From positions 1,302,001 through 1,366,000 of the forward strand of contig NC_068558.1 of NCBI RefSeq assembly GCF_022201045.2: DNA of 64,000 bases, in the 5' to 3' direction. The stretch's first letter is position 1; every line of letters begins with the position of its first letter. A program made the position numbers and the translations under genes. Shown in pieces: positions 51,441 to 61,804 of the stretch. The notes beneath the pieces are model-generated. The model saw only the letters and a list, made by a program, of their open reading frames with translations. It ran no database searches and had not been told where the DNA came from. This DNA is from Citrus sinensis. Its lineage: Eukaryota > Streptophyta > Magnoliopsida > Sapindales > Rutaceae.

Positions 51441-51929
51441 CGTAGTCACTACGGCCGCATTTGCCACAGCACAACACCCTCAATGAAAACTTATCATGCG
51501 ACAGGCAAGCATATGATCATATATATATACGAAAGACGCCAGGTGCATGGCGCGGTCTCACGACTGACACCCCCCCAAGGCAGCTTTTGAACCAGAGAAA
51601 ACTGATCACCGCACGTCGTCGCCTCACCCTTGTCATATCCTTCGATTTTTTCAAGACTCCCTACTAGACAGAGTAATTCTTCTTCGACTAGTAATTTCCA
51701 TTAAAAAACCAACAGTAAAAACTACACAAACAACAGCAATAAACCCATCAACATTATAATCAATCTATAAACACTTATTTAACATCAATCGAGCCATTAT
51801 TTACCCACTGAATACTGGAGTGAAAAGAAAGTGCACTAAATAATGTGGATACGACAATTTACAGAGAAATCTCCTCAACTCTTTTCCATCAATCTCCACC
51901 ACCAGTTTTGGCTCTGATAACTACTAGAC

Positions 51930-52256
51930 ATTTTCTAAATCACAGAAGATCTAAAAAACTCACCAGAAAAAATATAGAAATAATTAAAAAAAAAACACAA
52001 ATAACCTACTATAACCATCACAAGTCTTGAGTCCAAATGGAAGAAAACCATTTTAAAAAAAAAACTACTCATAGAGAGTAAAGAGAGAAGAACAAAAAAA
52101 GGCAAAGAAACCACCAACAAGGCCTTGGAGGAGGAAAGAAGAGGACAAAGTCCGTTGTTAGGCAACGGTGAATGAGGCAGACATGAAAAGAGTCTGGAAA
52201 GAATGGAGGGGAGCAATAAGCAACACAAGCATGCCATTCTTAATAAGTTTTTCTAA
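51930..52256 (-). mobile_element. Possible degenerate Copia LTR relic
   Basis: On the minus strand the segment starts TGTTAGAAAAACTTATTAAG and runs to a decayed TAGTTATCAGAGCC, which resembles the usual primer-binding site TGGTATCAGAGC. No second LTR, TSD or coding remnant was found. Confidence 0.3.
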
Positions 52257-52768
52257 CAACTTTTTGTTATATTTACAAACTTACATCTTCACTTAAGATG
52301 TGTTTACACGACTTTGTTATCTGTGACGAAAAACTCGTGAGCTAATATTATTACCCATGATAGGCAGACTTACTTTTGCATTATCGAAAAAGCTTCCATC
52401 AAAATTATAAAAACCCCATACCTGACTAAAAATGCATATCAAAGCCTGCACACCACTCTGTTCCTGCGGAAAAATCAAAACAAAGCGGAACAAGAGACTG
52501 GAAACAAATGTACAAACACACTAATTGATAAAAAACATAATACCACATCAGCATAATACTCACACATATCCATGCAAATAGCTACGACATATGTAGCATA
52601 AACAAGTACAAAATATCCATATTGTGAACCCAACCACCTCTAGAACAACAAAGGAATAAAACAGGGTTCAAGCCAACACTGGATAACAGTTTCATAACAC
52701 CTAGATAAAATACTTTCTACCAAATGTGTGTCAGAACCTAGCAAAGACCGCAAATTTATACCACCATT

Positions 52769-54444
52769 CTAAGCCTTCTTCTTGTCCTTCAATGACCTTG
52801 GTATCTTACTTAAGACCTTGGCATCAAAGACTGCATACTGCTTCTTGATCTCAGCCCATGCCTTCTCAGAAAATGAATCCACCCGATCCTCATACTTCTC
52901 ATATATCACAGGCACAGTGTGAAGCAGTACAAAAACTATTCCACCAAACAATAAATTCAGTATCACGAAAGCATGACTAATACAAATATTAGAAACATTA
53001 ATAGTAGAAATCCATTACCTATGTAGAACAAGGTCAAGAAATTGCACCAGCTCCCCACAATCGACACAACCCACAAGCCAGCAATCACCTGATTAATAAG
53101 ACAATTTCATTTAAAGGGCCATCAGTTCAAAACATTAGGTACAATTGTGCCACCATCACTATTGCAAGTCAATCTTATGTGCATTACCAATTACAGAGAC
53201 CACAAGTACTCATGCAAAGCACAAGGAATAAAACAAACAAGGGAGTCAACATACCGAGAGAAACTTCTTCAGATCTCTTCCAGATGCTATTTCCCTCAGA
53301 AGAGGGAAGGCCCTATTGATCTCAAACCTAAGTGCAGAGGCCAACTGTAAAACTGGTTCCTCAGGGATATATACTTCTGGAATGCGTGGTGGAGACCTAA
53401 TAAACATTTATACTCGCTCAGTAATTCATAAACACCCCCCCCCCCCAAAAAAAAAAAACAATAACCAACATAAGAACTGCAGCAACAGCTTACTTGTTAA
53501 TGAAGGTGGAAGCATTAGACCACAAGAAAAGCACCGCAAGTGCAACAATCAGGCAGTGACAGACAAGAGTTAGAAGGTGGTACTCAAGCAATTCAAAAAG
53601 AACCCATATTGCAGTAGCCCCACCAAGTACTCCTGCTGAAATCTTCTTGTTCCTCCATAAGAAAACATCCGCAGCTGTTGCATACACAGACAAATTTAAC
53701 GCATAGTTAGAAATAAAAACATCAAAATAGCTGTCCACATCCCCCCTATAGCCATCAAGGTCGATTCAAGACCACAATAGCATATAAATCGACATTTCAG
53801 CACCAATTTTTTGTGTTTTTTTTTGGGGGGGGAGGGGGGTGGGGGCATAGAAGTTTTGAAATTAATTGATCACAAGTCATTCAAACAGATAAATGTAAGA
53901 TAGATTCAATAGAAGGGAAAAAACGACACAGTGATTAACGATAAGTGATGATAACATTGAGGTAACAACTTTGTAAAAAGAAGGTTCCAGTTTTGTAAAA
54001 AGCCAAAAGGTAAACTTTATCAGAACCAATCGCATCAACACCGTAAATCATAAAAACGTTAAAATAAAAGAAAAAATTAGCTAATCAAGATCAATCTATA
54101 ATCAATTGAAACTGCAAAGTTGATCTATTAACAGAGATAGATCTATCTAGATCTTTAATTTAAAAACATCTAAAAATGAAGCAATAAAATTCTAAATTAA
54201 ATTAAAAATTGATTAAAAAGAAAAAGAACATACGTTTTCCGCCACCAAGAACCTTGTGAACAGGCTTTTCTCTTCCGAAGAGACGAAATACTTTGGTCTT
54301 GAGGGAGGATGCAGATGACTTCTTATCATCATCGGAGTCAGATGACGATGACGACGACGACGAATCGTGGCCGTGGATCTTCTCCGTTATCTTCTCCTTC
54401 ACCGATTCACCGGCTGGTTCCTCGTGTTTATGCTCGTCAGCCAT
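52769..54444 (-). CDS. Reticulon-like protein B (RTNLB)
   Basis: Five exons close in phase: 54444-54234, 53674-53494, 53396-53255, 53088-53019 and 52935-52769, giving 256 aa. The N-terminal 65 residues are hydrophilic with a Ser run followed by Asp ([15 protein letters not shown]). The reticulon homology domain starts at about residue 70 ([15 protein letters not shown]) and has two long hydrophobic hairpins, the second around [28 protein letters not shown] split between exons 4 and 5. The C-terminus is lysine-rich (KDKKKA). Reticulons wedge into the endoplasmic reticulum membrane and shape tubules; plant family members also affect plasmodesmata and receptor traffic. Length and exon layout fit the RTNLB1-8 group. 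Confidence 0.94.
53435..53458. repeat. C12-A12 homopolymer junction in reticulon intron 2
   Basis: Twelve C residues followed by twelve A residues between exons 2 and 3. Confidence 0.8.
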
Positions 54445-56769
54445 CTCGCTCTCTGTACAAATCCCTCAGTCGGTGTTTTCAAACCTTTTAACTTTGAGAA
54501 ATGAAAGAAGCTCGCCAACTCTCAACGAAGTAATAACTAATTATCTCTCGCTGTCCTTGGAGGATAAATAGATGTGCATCTGATAGATTTAATCTTCACC
54601 GTCGAACTAAACGATTCGATCATAGCCGTTTGTAGGTTTGGTCCCGAGTCTGGAGGCTTGGACGAATATGTGTCTAAACTCGAAAATGGCCGGTGTATTT
54701 TTAATACAGAGGTTAACAGCCGTTAGATTTCACGCGTTCACGTTGATTTTGTAAACGTGGCAGAAGGCAAGCGCCGGTGAATGGTGATTTGAATTTGTGG
54801 GCTAACTGTGCAAGAACAACATAACTTAAGCGCATTATATGTTAATACGTGGCGTTATTATAGCCACTAATGGCTACTGTTTAAATTGAAATACCAAAAA
54901 TGAATTGAGAATTTAATTATACTTTTGGTCTGTATACATATACGTATATGCTTCTTAATGGTCAAGTAAAATCTGAAGCAAAGTTTTTAAATACGCAGAC
55001 TAAGTAACGAGTTAGGAGTTATATAATTTAATATAAATAGACCAATAAAGTCATAAAGTCTTAGCGGTCGAGCATGGACCAGTAATTTAATGTTTTAATA
55101 ACGCCAACTTATGAGCAGTCGTCATATACTTCGTGGCTAAGGTCTCTCCTGATTTGGAAAATGACCCGAAATCTCAAAGCATCTTACATTTTTTGGATGG
55201 GTCATTGGGTCTACAACAAAAGCAAAATGTTGAGTGGAAGAAAAATAAATGCTGAGGGATAACAAAAGGTTTTGCCCTAAAATAATATCTGAAATATCAT
55301 GTTGTCTAATCCAAATGCAAAAGCATTAAATCAATATCAAAAAAATATATGAAGATGAGAAAATTTTGGGCATGATTTCCATGACCCTACTACATCCAGC
55401 TTATATGTAACAGAAGCACTCATGAAAGGTCCAGAGACGTTTACGCATGAGTACAACCACAAGAAGCAAGGATTGTAGACCCAGTTGCAGGGTAAGGGGG
55501 GACAGAAAGTCCATTCCAAGGCCCAATATTGCCCAAGGCTAATGAACTTTGCTACTTTAACGTGAAAAAGGCAAATGCCAAGTTAATTGAGGAACCTTCT
55601 AGATTAGATCTAATCAATTAATGTTTTAATTGATTAGATCTGTTTATTTCGCACATTTCTACAACGGAAAAAGGGGGGGGGGGGGGGGGGGAAATTATAC
55701 TCTGTAAACTGGTTCCAGTTAAATAGACAGAAGGCTATATATGTGGAAAAGAAAAATCACACCTGTTATCTTTAAGTATGTGAAGGGGCAGACAGAGTGC
55801 AAACTGAGAGATTGAAACCAACAACAGGAAATCAAAAGAGTATAATTTGAGGAACCTCCTTTTTGTGTCCCTACAAGATTAATTATACCCCAAAACAATG
55901 GCACCTTATTTCAAACCTCGTAACAGAATCACCATGAAGAGTTGACACCAATAAGCGCGTATATCAGTTAGTATGAGATTGTTTTATTTTAATCAAGGTC
56001 CTCAATTCGAGATTTAGAAATATAGCCGCATTAAATATTTGTTGGGAGAACTTTACCGTCCTAATGGTCCTACTTAACTCGAATATAGATTAATCGAGAC
56101 CTAATATGATCTTTAGATACCAAAATGGTTTAATATATATGTATATATATATAAGTTGAAGAGTTAGAAGTTATGAATATATGACAAATCGACGAAAGCT
56201 GAGTACAAGAGATGGGAATGCAGATCTGGCTTATATTAACTTATGGCTAGTAAGTTTTACATTAAATGAACTCAACCAACTTCATAACACTAGGTGACAA
56301 AGGTCTTGATGATGGTACTATAAAAAGAGTGCAAGAGATTAGAAGGCTTTAAAAATAATCAAGATTTTGACTTAAAATAACAGGGAATGCCTGACCACTC
56401 TTATTTTTGCTAAGTACTTGTGAGGTTAATTCTATAAGCTAAATAGAAAAGTAAAGCAAAAGATGGTGTGTGGCACACAACAACTAATAAGGCTATGTGG
56501 TAAACTATTTGAATGGTTATGAGTAGTATGACAGAGAAACCCATTTCATTCCTATGATCAATGGGCAAAGAAGACCAAAGTTTTCAAACAGGACATTGGA
56601 TACGTAAGAGTCAACTTCTCAACACGGTGCATGAGATTGCATACTGCTAATTCATATGTACCTTTTGTGACATTGCCGGTTCCTCTCGATATTCATCTAT
56701 GCCTCTAGAAAGCAGAGGAAATTGAAACTAGGGAAGTAAGGATATTGTATGAGCCTAACTGACGGAGTC
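54445..56769. other. Reticulon promoter region and intergenic DNA
   Basis: The first ~150 bases upstream of 54444 are the reticulon leader and promoter. A G19 run lies at 55673-55691. The rest is AT-rich and no gene is supported. The left TSD of the next Copia element lies at 56770-56774. Confidence 0.5.
55673..55691. repeat. G19 homopolymer
   Basis: Nineteen consecutive G residues on the plus strand, preceded by AACGGAAAAA. The exact length should not be trusted. Confidence 0.75.
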
Positions 56770-56774
56770 CCAAA

Positions 56775-57222
56775 TGTTGAAAAGTCAAAGTCGTATGGTG
56801 GCTTTGCCACATACACGGTTTGGACATCTTTTGTTCACGGTTTGGACACGTTTGGAACACGATTTTCTTAATATTTGTTAAATGAATAGTGCCAACATTT
56901 TCCCTATAAATAACTAAGCATTTTTCATTTATTTGAAATCCCAAAAATTTAAGAACCTGAGAAATTGCAAGTGAAGCAATTCTAGAGTTTTGAGAGTGTG
57001 AGCAATTGGAGACTGTGTGTAAGAATACTTTGGGTGTATTTGAGTTTTGGGAAGTAAGGTTTTCATTACTTAAATATTATACTCTAATAATTATTAGTAA
57101 TACATTTATTTTTCTCTTGCTCCCGTGGACATAAGCATAATTGCTGAACCACGTAAATCTTGTGTCCATTTTATTTTTCTGTGATTATTTGGTGTGCTTG
57201 ATTCCGTATGTCGCGCACAACA
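56775..57222 (+). repeat. Left outer LTR of the rearranged Copia element
   Basis: Starts TGTTGAAAAGTC and ends GCGCACAACA, with a TATAAATA box at 56905-56912. A primer-binding site follows at 57225-57236. Confidence 0.85.
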
Positions 57223-57224
57223 AG

Positions 57225-57236
57225 TGGTATCAGAGC
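57225..57236 (+). other. Primer-binding site for initiator tRNA-Met
   Basis: TGGTATCAGAGC begins two bases after the left outer LTR. Confidence 0.88.
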
Positions 57237-57776
57237 CGACGATTTGTATTTGGGGGGATACGGTACTGTTCACATATACGATACTATTCCCGTATATAAT
57301 ATTGTTCATGTACGGTACTATTCACGAATACAATGCAGATGACCATTTGTACTTGGGAGACAGTCTATTGTAAGTAGTGTGTATTTTTGCATGTGTAGGA
57401 AAGTTTTGTTAACAAGGCGATAAGAGCCTAATGAGTATGGGTTTTAAATGGAACCGTTGTAATCCCTCCATTCTCCTGGGAACTTTCCTGTTACATTTAT
57501 TCACACGAAATTAACATTATACATGTTGTTTTTTAAGTAGAAATAGTTCGTTGAAAAAATGGTAGAATGTGACATTTCCAGAATTGGGGAAAGATCTACC
57601 GAAACTATTTCAGGAGATACTTCAGGTGTGAGGTGAGATTTGTCAAATTGTCATTCAACACCCGTTATAGGAAGCCAAAAGATCGATGTTGAAAATTTTG
57701 ATGGGAAAATCAACTTCGACATGTAGAGACGCGAGTTTATAAATCCTCTTATTCAAATCAATTTCGATGTTGTTCT

Positions 57777-58135
57777 AAAAAATAAATGACACAAGAATTA
57801 CGTAGTTTGGCAATTATGCCTACGTCCACGGGCATAAGAGAAAAATAATTTTATTATTAACAATTATTGGAGTACAATATTTGGGTAATGAAAACTTCAC
57901 TTCCCAAAACCCAAATACATTCAAAGCACTCTCAGAACTCTAGAATGGGTTCACTTGCAATTTCTCTTAAACTCTCAAATTTTTGAGATTTCAAACAAAT
58001 GAAGAATGCTTAGCTATTTATAGGAAAAATGTTTGCATTATTCATGAAACAAATATCAAGAAAACTGCATTCCAAAAGCGTCCAAACCGTGTACAAAAAA
58101 TGTCCAAACCGTGTGTGTGGCAAAGCCACCATACG
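57777..58135 (-). repeat. Truncated inverted LTR segment
   Basis: This minus-strand LTR copy lacks both ends. The left junction falls on AAAAATAAATGACAC, which is nearly identical in the adjoining gag and LTR sequences. The right junction falls after ACCATACG, where the complete LTRs would continue for about 18 more bases. Confidence 0.75.
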
Positions 58136-58140
58136 GCTCC

Positions 58141-58318
58141 TCCACATGTCGAAGTTAATTTTCCCATTAAACTTTTCAACATTGATCTTTTGGCCTATAA
58201 CAGGTGCTGAATGGTAATTTGAAAAATCTCCACATGTCGAAGTTGATTTTCCCATCAAACTTTTCAACATCGATCTTTTGGCTTCTCATAACAGGTGCTA
58301 AATGGTAATTTGACAAAT
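58141..58318 (-). repeat. Tandem duplication of internal (gag-start) sequence
   Basis: Two copies of about 88 bp (58141-58228 and 58229-58318) both begin TCCACATGTCGAAGTT(A/G)ATT and contain GATCTTTTGGC and ATAACAGGTGCT. They are the minus-strand equivalent of gag-start sequence also seen at 57650-57725 and 59270-59345. Confidence 0.75.
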
Positions 58319-58720
58319 TTCATCTCACACCTGAAGTGTCTCATGAAATAGTTTCGGTATATCTCTCCCTAATTCTGAAAGTTTCACCTTCTGCCATTTT
58401 CTCAACGAATTATTTCCACTTAAAAAATAACATCTATGATGTTAATTTCGTGTGAATAAATGTACTATGAAAATTTTCAGGAGAATGGAGGGGTCACAAC
58501 GGTCCCACTTAAAGCTCAGACTCATTAGGCTCTTATCGCCTTGTTAACAGAACTTTTTTATACATGCAAAAATATACACTACTTACAATAAACTATTTTC
58601 CCAAGTACAAATGGTCGTCTGCACTGTATTCGTGAATAGTACTATACGTGAACAATATTGTATACGGGAATAATATCGTATATGTGAACAATACCGTATC
58701 CCCCCAAGTACAAACGGTTG

Positions 58721-58775
58721 GCTCTGATACCACTTGTTGTGAGTGGAATGGGGAATCAAGTGCTCTGATACCACT
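58721..58775 (-). repeat. Duplicated LTR end plus primer-binding site
   Basis: On the minus strand the LTR end is followed by a primer site (58762-58773), then a second partial LTR end and a second primer site (58721-58732). The two units of about 41 bp differ at several bases. Confidence 0.8.
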
Positions 58776-59185
58776 TGTTGTGCGCGGAATGCGGAATCAA
58801 GTGCACCAAATAATCACAGAAAAATAAAAATGACACGAGAATTACGTGGTTCGGTAATTATGCCTACGTCCACGGGAGTAATTGAAAAATAATTGTATTA
58901 TTAACAATTATTGGAAAACAATATTTGAGTAATGAAAACCTTACTTCTCAAAACTCAAATACACCAAAGTACTATCACACACACACTCAGAACTCTTGAA
59001 TTGCTTCACTTGCAATTTCTCTTAAACTCTCAGATTTTTGGGATTTCAAACAAATGAAGAATGCTTAGCTATTTATAGGAAAAATATTGGCATTATTCAT
59101 GAAACAAATATCAAGAAAACCGCGTTCCAAACGCGTCCAAACCGTGTGTGTAGCGAAGCCATCATACGACTTTGACTTTTCAACA
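58776..59185 (-). repeat. Inverted LTR of the inner Copia copy
   Basis: A 410-bp minus-strand LTR with both termini (TGTTG at 59185 leftwards, CAACA at 58776), somewhat shorter than the outer LTRs. Confidence 0.82.
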
Positions 59186-59267
59186 AATTTATTAGAGTAC
59201 AAATTGTTCTAGAAAAAGCTACTACAAGTTCTAGACCGGAGGGGTATTCCCAGAGGCAAGATTTGTC

Positions 59268-59598
59268 ACCTCATCATTCAGCACCTATTGTAAGAGGCCA
59301 AAAGATCGATGTTGAAAAGTTTAATGGGAAAATCAACTTCGTCGTGTGGAGGCACAAAGTTATGGATGCTCTTATTCAAATTGCTCTCTATGTTGTTTTA
59401 AAAAATAAAAGACACTTATATGATGAAGAAACTTAAGATCGTATAAACGAGAAAGCTTGTGGTCAGATCAGATATTATTTGACCAAGGAGATGAAATACT
59501 TAGTGAAAGACGAGGAGTGTGCAATGACTTTGTGGCGTATGTTGGAGGATCATTGTCAATCAGCTCAGATTTGGATAATTTTCGCCGATGTGGAGATT
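59268..59598 (+). pseudogene. Copia gag fragment in the rearranged element
   Basis: The frame shows a GQKIDVEKFNGKINF start, an ALIQ block and a KDEECAMTLWRMLEDHC block, typical of Copia gag (UBN2-type). It contains an in-frame stop within the first third and runs directly into the right LTR at 59599, so the rest of gag and all of pol are absent. Confidence 0.7.
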
Positions 59599-60045
59599 TG
59601 TTGAAAAGTCAAAGTTGCATGGTGGCTTCGCTACACACATGGTTTGGACACCTTTTGTACATAGTTTGGACGCGTTTGGAATGCGGTTTTCTTGATATTT
59701 GTTTCATGAATAGTGCCAACATTTTTCCTATAAATAGCTAAGCATTCTTCATTTGTTTGAAATCCTACAAATTTAAGAGTTTAAGAGAAATTGCAAGTGA
59801 AACAATTATAGAGTTCTGAGAGTGTGAGCAATTGGAAAGTGTGTGTGATAGTGCTTTGGTGTATTTGAGTTTTGAGAAGTAAGGTTTTCATTACTCAAAT
59901 ATTGTACTCCAATAATTGTTAGTAATACAATTATTTTTCTCTTTCTCATGTGAATATAGGCATAATTACCGAACCACATAATTCTTGTGACCTTTATTTT
60001 TCTGTGATTATTTGATTCGTTTGATTCCGCATTCCGCCCACAACA
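59599..60045 (+). repeat. Right outer LTR of the rearranged Copia element
   Basis: Starts TGTTGAAAAGTC after GGAGATT and ends CCCACAACA, with a TATAAATA box at 59729-59736. It pairs with 56775-57222. Confidence 0.85.
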
Positions 60046-61291
60046 CTAAATGAGAGCCTGAATGTTCTATACCAACACTACTCAGAACCCGAATTCTGCA
60101 TCACCTCTTATGGACAAATTTCTAATATACTTATTGAAATTAGAATCCTTATATGCAGAAATGCTAACAGTTATCAGCATGCTCAATTAGCTTAACATCT
60201 AGAAAAATCACCTACGAAGTAATGAATATGAATAATTGGCTAGAGTCCAAGTGGTTCTATGAATTACATTCGTCGCATGTGGGGGAAGAGGGGAATATGA
60301 AGAGTTTGAAAGTAAGGATTGCAAACTTCTGGCTCAAGGTTACTCATTATACAGTGCTACCTAACAAAAGAAAGACAGGAATTGCTCAACAACCATAAAA
60401 GATTCACAACCTTTTCTATCTGCACTATAATGCCACACATCCCTCAGATAATCCTCCTGAATTCTTATTTTCCACAATGCGATTGCAGCATGACGCTTGT
60501 CAAAGCGAAAGATTGGACTCCGGTTTTCACATATTGGAAGAAAAATCTCAGTAATTGTTGCTTGCAAGGAGGAAATGTAACCACCTATACTAGTTGAACT
60601 TAGCTTGCAGATACTCCCTTATAGTGCCTTCTATCTCATTTAATTTGCATTACCGGAATCGAGGAACTAATATGGTAACAAGAACATCATTTTTCTTCCT
60701 TCAATATTACTACAAGTCAACACTTGAACTTGCAAGTCAATGTCCCATCCGTAAAATTCCCTTTGTTTCCAATTTTCAGAAAAAAATGGAACATAAATAC
60801 AGAATTGCACAACAAAGTCAGAAGATCAGATCAAACCCAAATGAAATCACATTAACATAAATACTGTGATTATAGTATAGTGGATAAACATCGATGTCTT
60901 ACACAGAATCCAATCCTTATAGTATCACTTTGGGTTTTCAATGCCTTCAGTAAATTCAGTACTGAAAAAATCGATCTAAATTTGTTATAAATCCCTTATT
61001 GAAAATCCTCATCGCCATCGATGCAACTTACCACAGAGGACTTTCACCATGCGTACTCAATTAAGCTAGAAATTATTATTATTTATTAATATGTTCGACC
61101 ATATGGATGGTAAACAAAAATTCAAATAAAATTTGAGAAAGATAATACGAATAGAAAGTGAAAAACAGAAAGCAGTAACCATAAATCAACTATATTCTAC
61201 ATACAGATCAGATGGACAGAAAGCAAAGCATTGCTGGGAAAGGTAAATGAAAAAAGAAACAGAGCTAGGGGGTGGGTGGCATCAAAATTAC

Positions 61292-61426
61292 CTCATTTGA
61301 TGTTGAAGAGAAACTAATTTTTGAGCTCAAAGTTTCGTTCCTGAAAGGCCTGAGGAAGCAGGAGCACTTGAGAGACTTCAGTTTCAAGTCTTCAACAATT
61401 GGAGGAGCCGGTGGGTTAGTTCTCAT
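61292..61426 (-). CDS. Possible short coding exon of an unrecognised minus-strand gene
   Basis: On the minus strand an ATG at 61426 opens a 45-codon frame (starts MRTNPPAPPIVEDLKLKS, ends SFSSTSNE) that stops exactly at a good donor, GAG|GTAATT, at 61292. It would be divergent from the bL25 gene with a shared promoter. No downstream exon could be matched and no family is recognised. It may equally be chance. Confidence 0.2.
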
Positions 61427-61668
61427 GCAATGTTTTATCGATTTTACCAATATAGCCGGGTCGTGTCTCCGTACTTCTTGTGGATAGAGGACATTTATGT
61501 CATTCAAGCAAGGGCAGCGTTTTTTTAAATTTTCATATGTGGGTGGATTAGATCGTTTAGGGACTTATAGCCGGTATATCTTGACGAATATGCGCTGGGT
61601 CCCATGTGCGCTCTTGTCCATATTAAATGCGGGCTCAAGTCGGGTCAGGTCGAGCCCAATAAATTGTA

Positions 61669-61674
61669 GGCCCA
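61669..61674 (+). promoter_or_regulatory. Site II-type element (GGCCCA) of the bL25 promoter
   Basis: GGCCCAAT lies about 130 bases before the ATG, with a second related AGCCCAAT at 61653-61660. TGGGCC/T elements are common in plant promoters of ribosomal and mitochondrial protein genes, which fits the gene downstream. Function is inferred from position only. Confidence 0.45.
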
Positions 61675-61804
61675 ATAACAACATACTGCAGGCAAACAAA
61701 ATTTCACTACTCCCACCCGTAAACCTCAGACACTGGCAGCATACTCGCTGAACAAACAGCAGCGACCTCCAAAAACCTCCGTTAATCTTCCAAATACAAC
61801 AGCC

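Larger units (their letters stand above)
49144..52768. other. Convergent intergenic region between the ATPase and reticulon genes
   Basis: It begins with the ATPase 3' UTR and ends with the reticulon 3' flank. Between them are an AT-rich tandem array (50860-51440) and a possible inverted LTR relic (51930-52256). No gene is supported. Confidence 0.5.
56775..60045 (+). mobile_element. Rearranged Copia-type element with four LTR segments
   Basis: The outer plus-strand LTRs are 56775-57222 and 59599-60045 (448 and 447 bp, TGTTG...CAACA). The flanks are CCAAA (56770-56774) and CTAAA (60046-60050), a TSD with one change. Between them, after plus-strand internal sequence, lies a minus-strand block: LTR segment 57777-58135, internal sequence to 58720, primer site, and LTR 58776-59185. 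Plus-strand gag sequence resumes at 59186. The simplest reading is insertion of a related element in reverse orientation, later trimmed at its left end. No integrase or reverse transcriptase is seen. Confidence 0.8.
60051..61804. other. Intergenic region before the bL25 gene
   Basis: The sequence from 60051 to 61260 is AT-rich with scattered open frames lacking family similarity. A possible minus-strand exon lies at 61292-61426. The interval 61600-61804 is the presumed promoter and leader of the ribosomal protein gene. Confidence 0.5.

Noticed and set aside
60868-60920. A tRNA-like box A (TATAGTATAGTGG)
   Set aside because: No acceptor pairing, anticodon stem or box B could be found around it.
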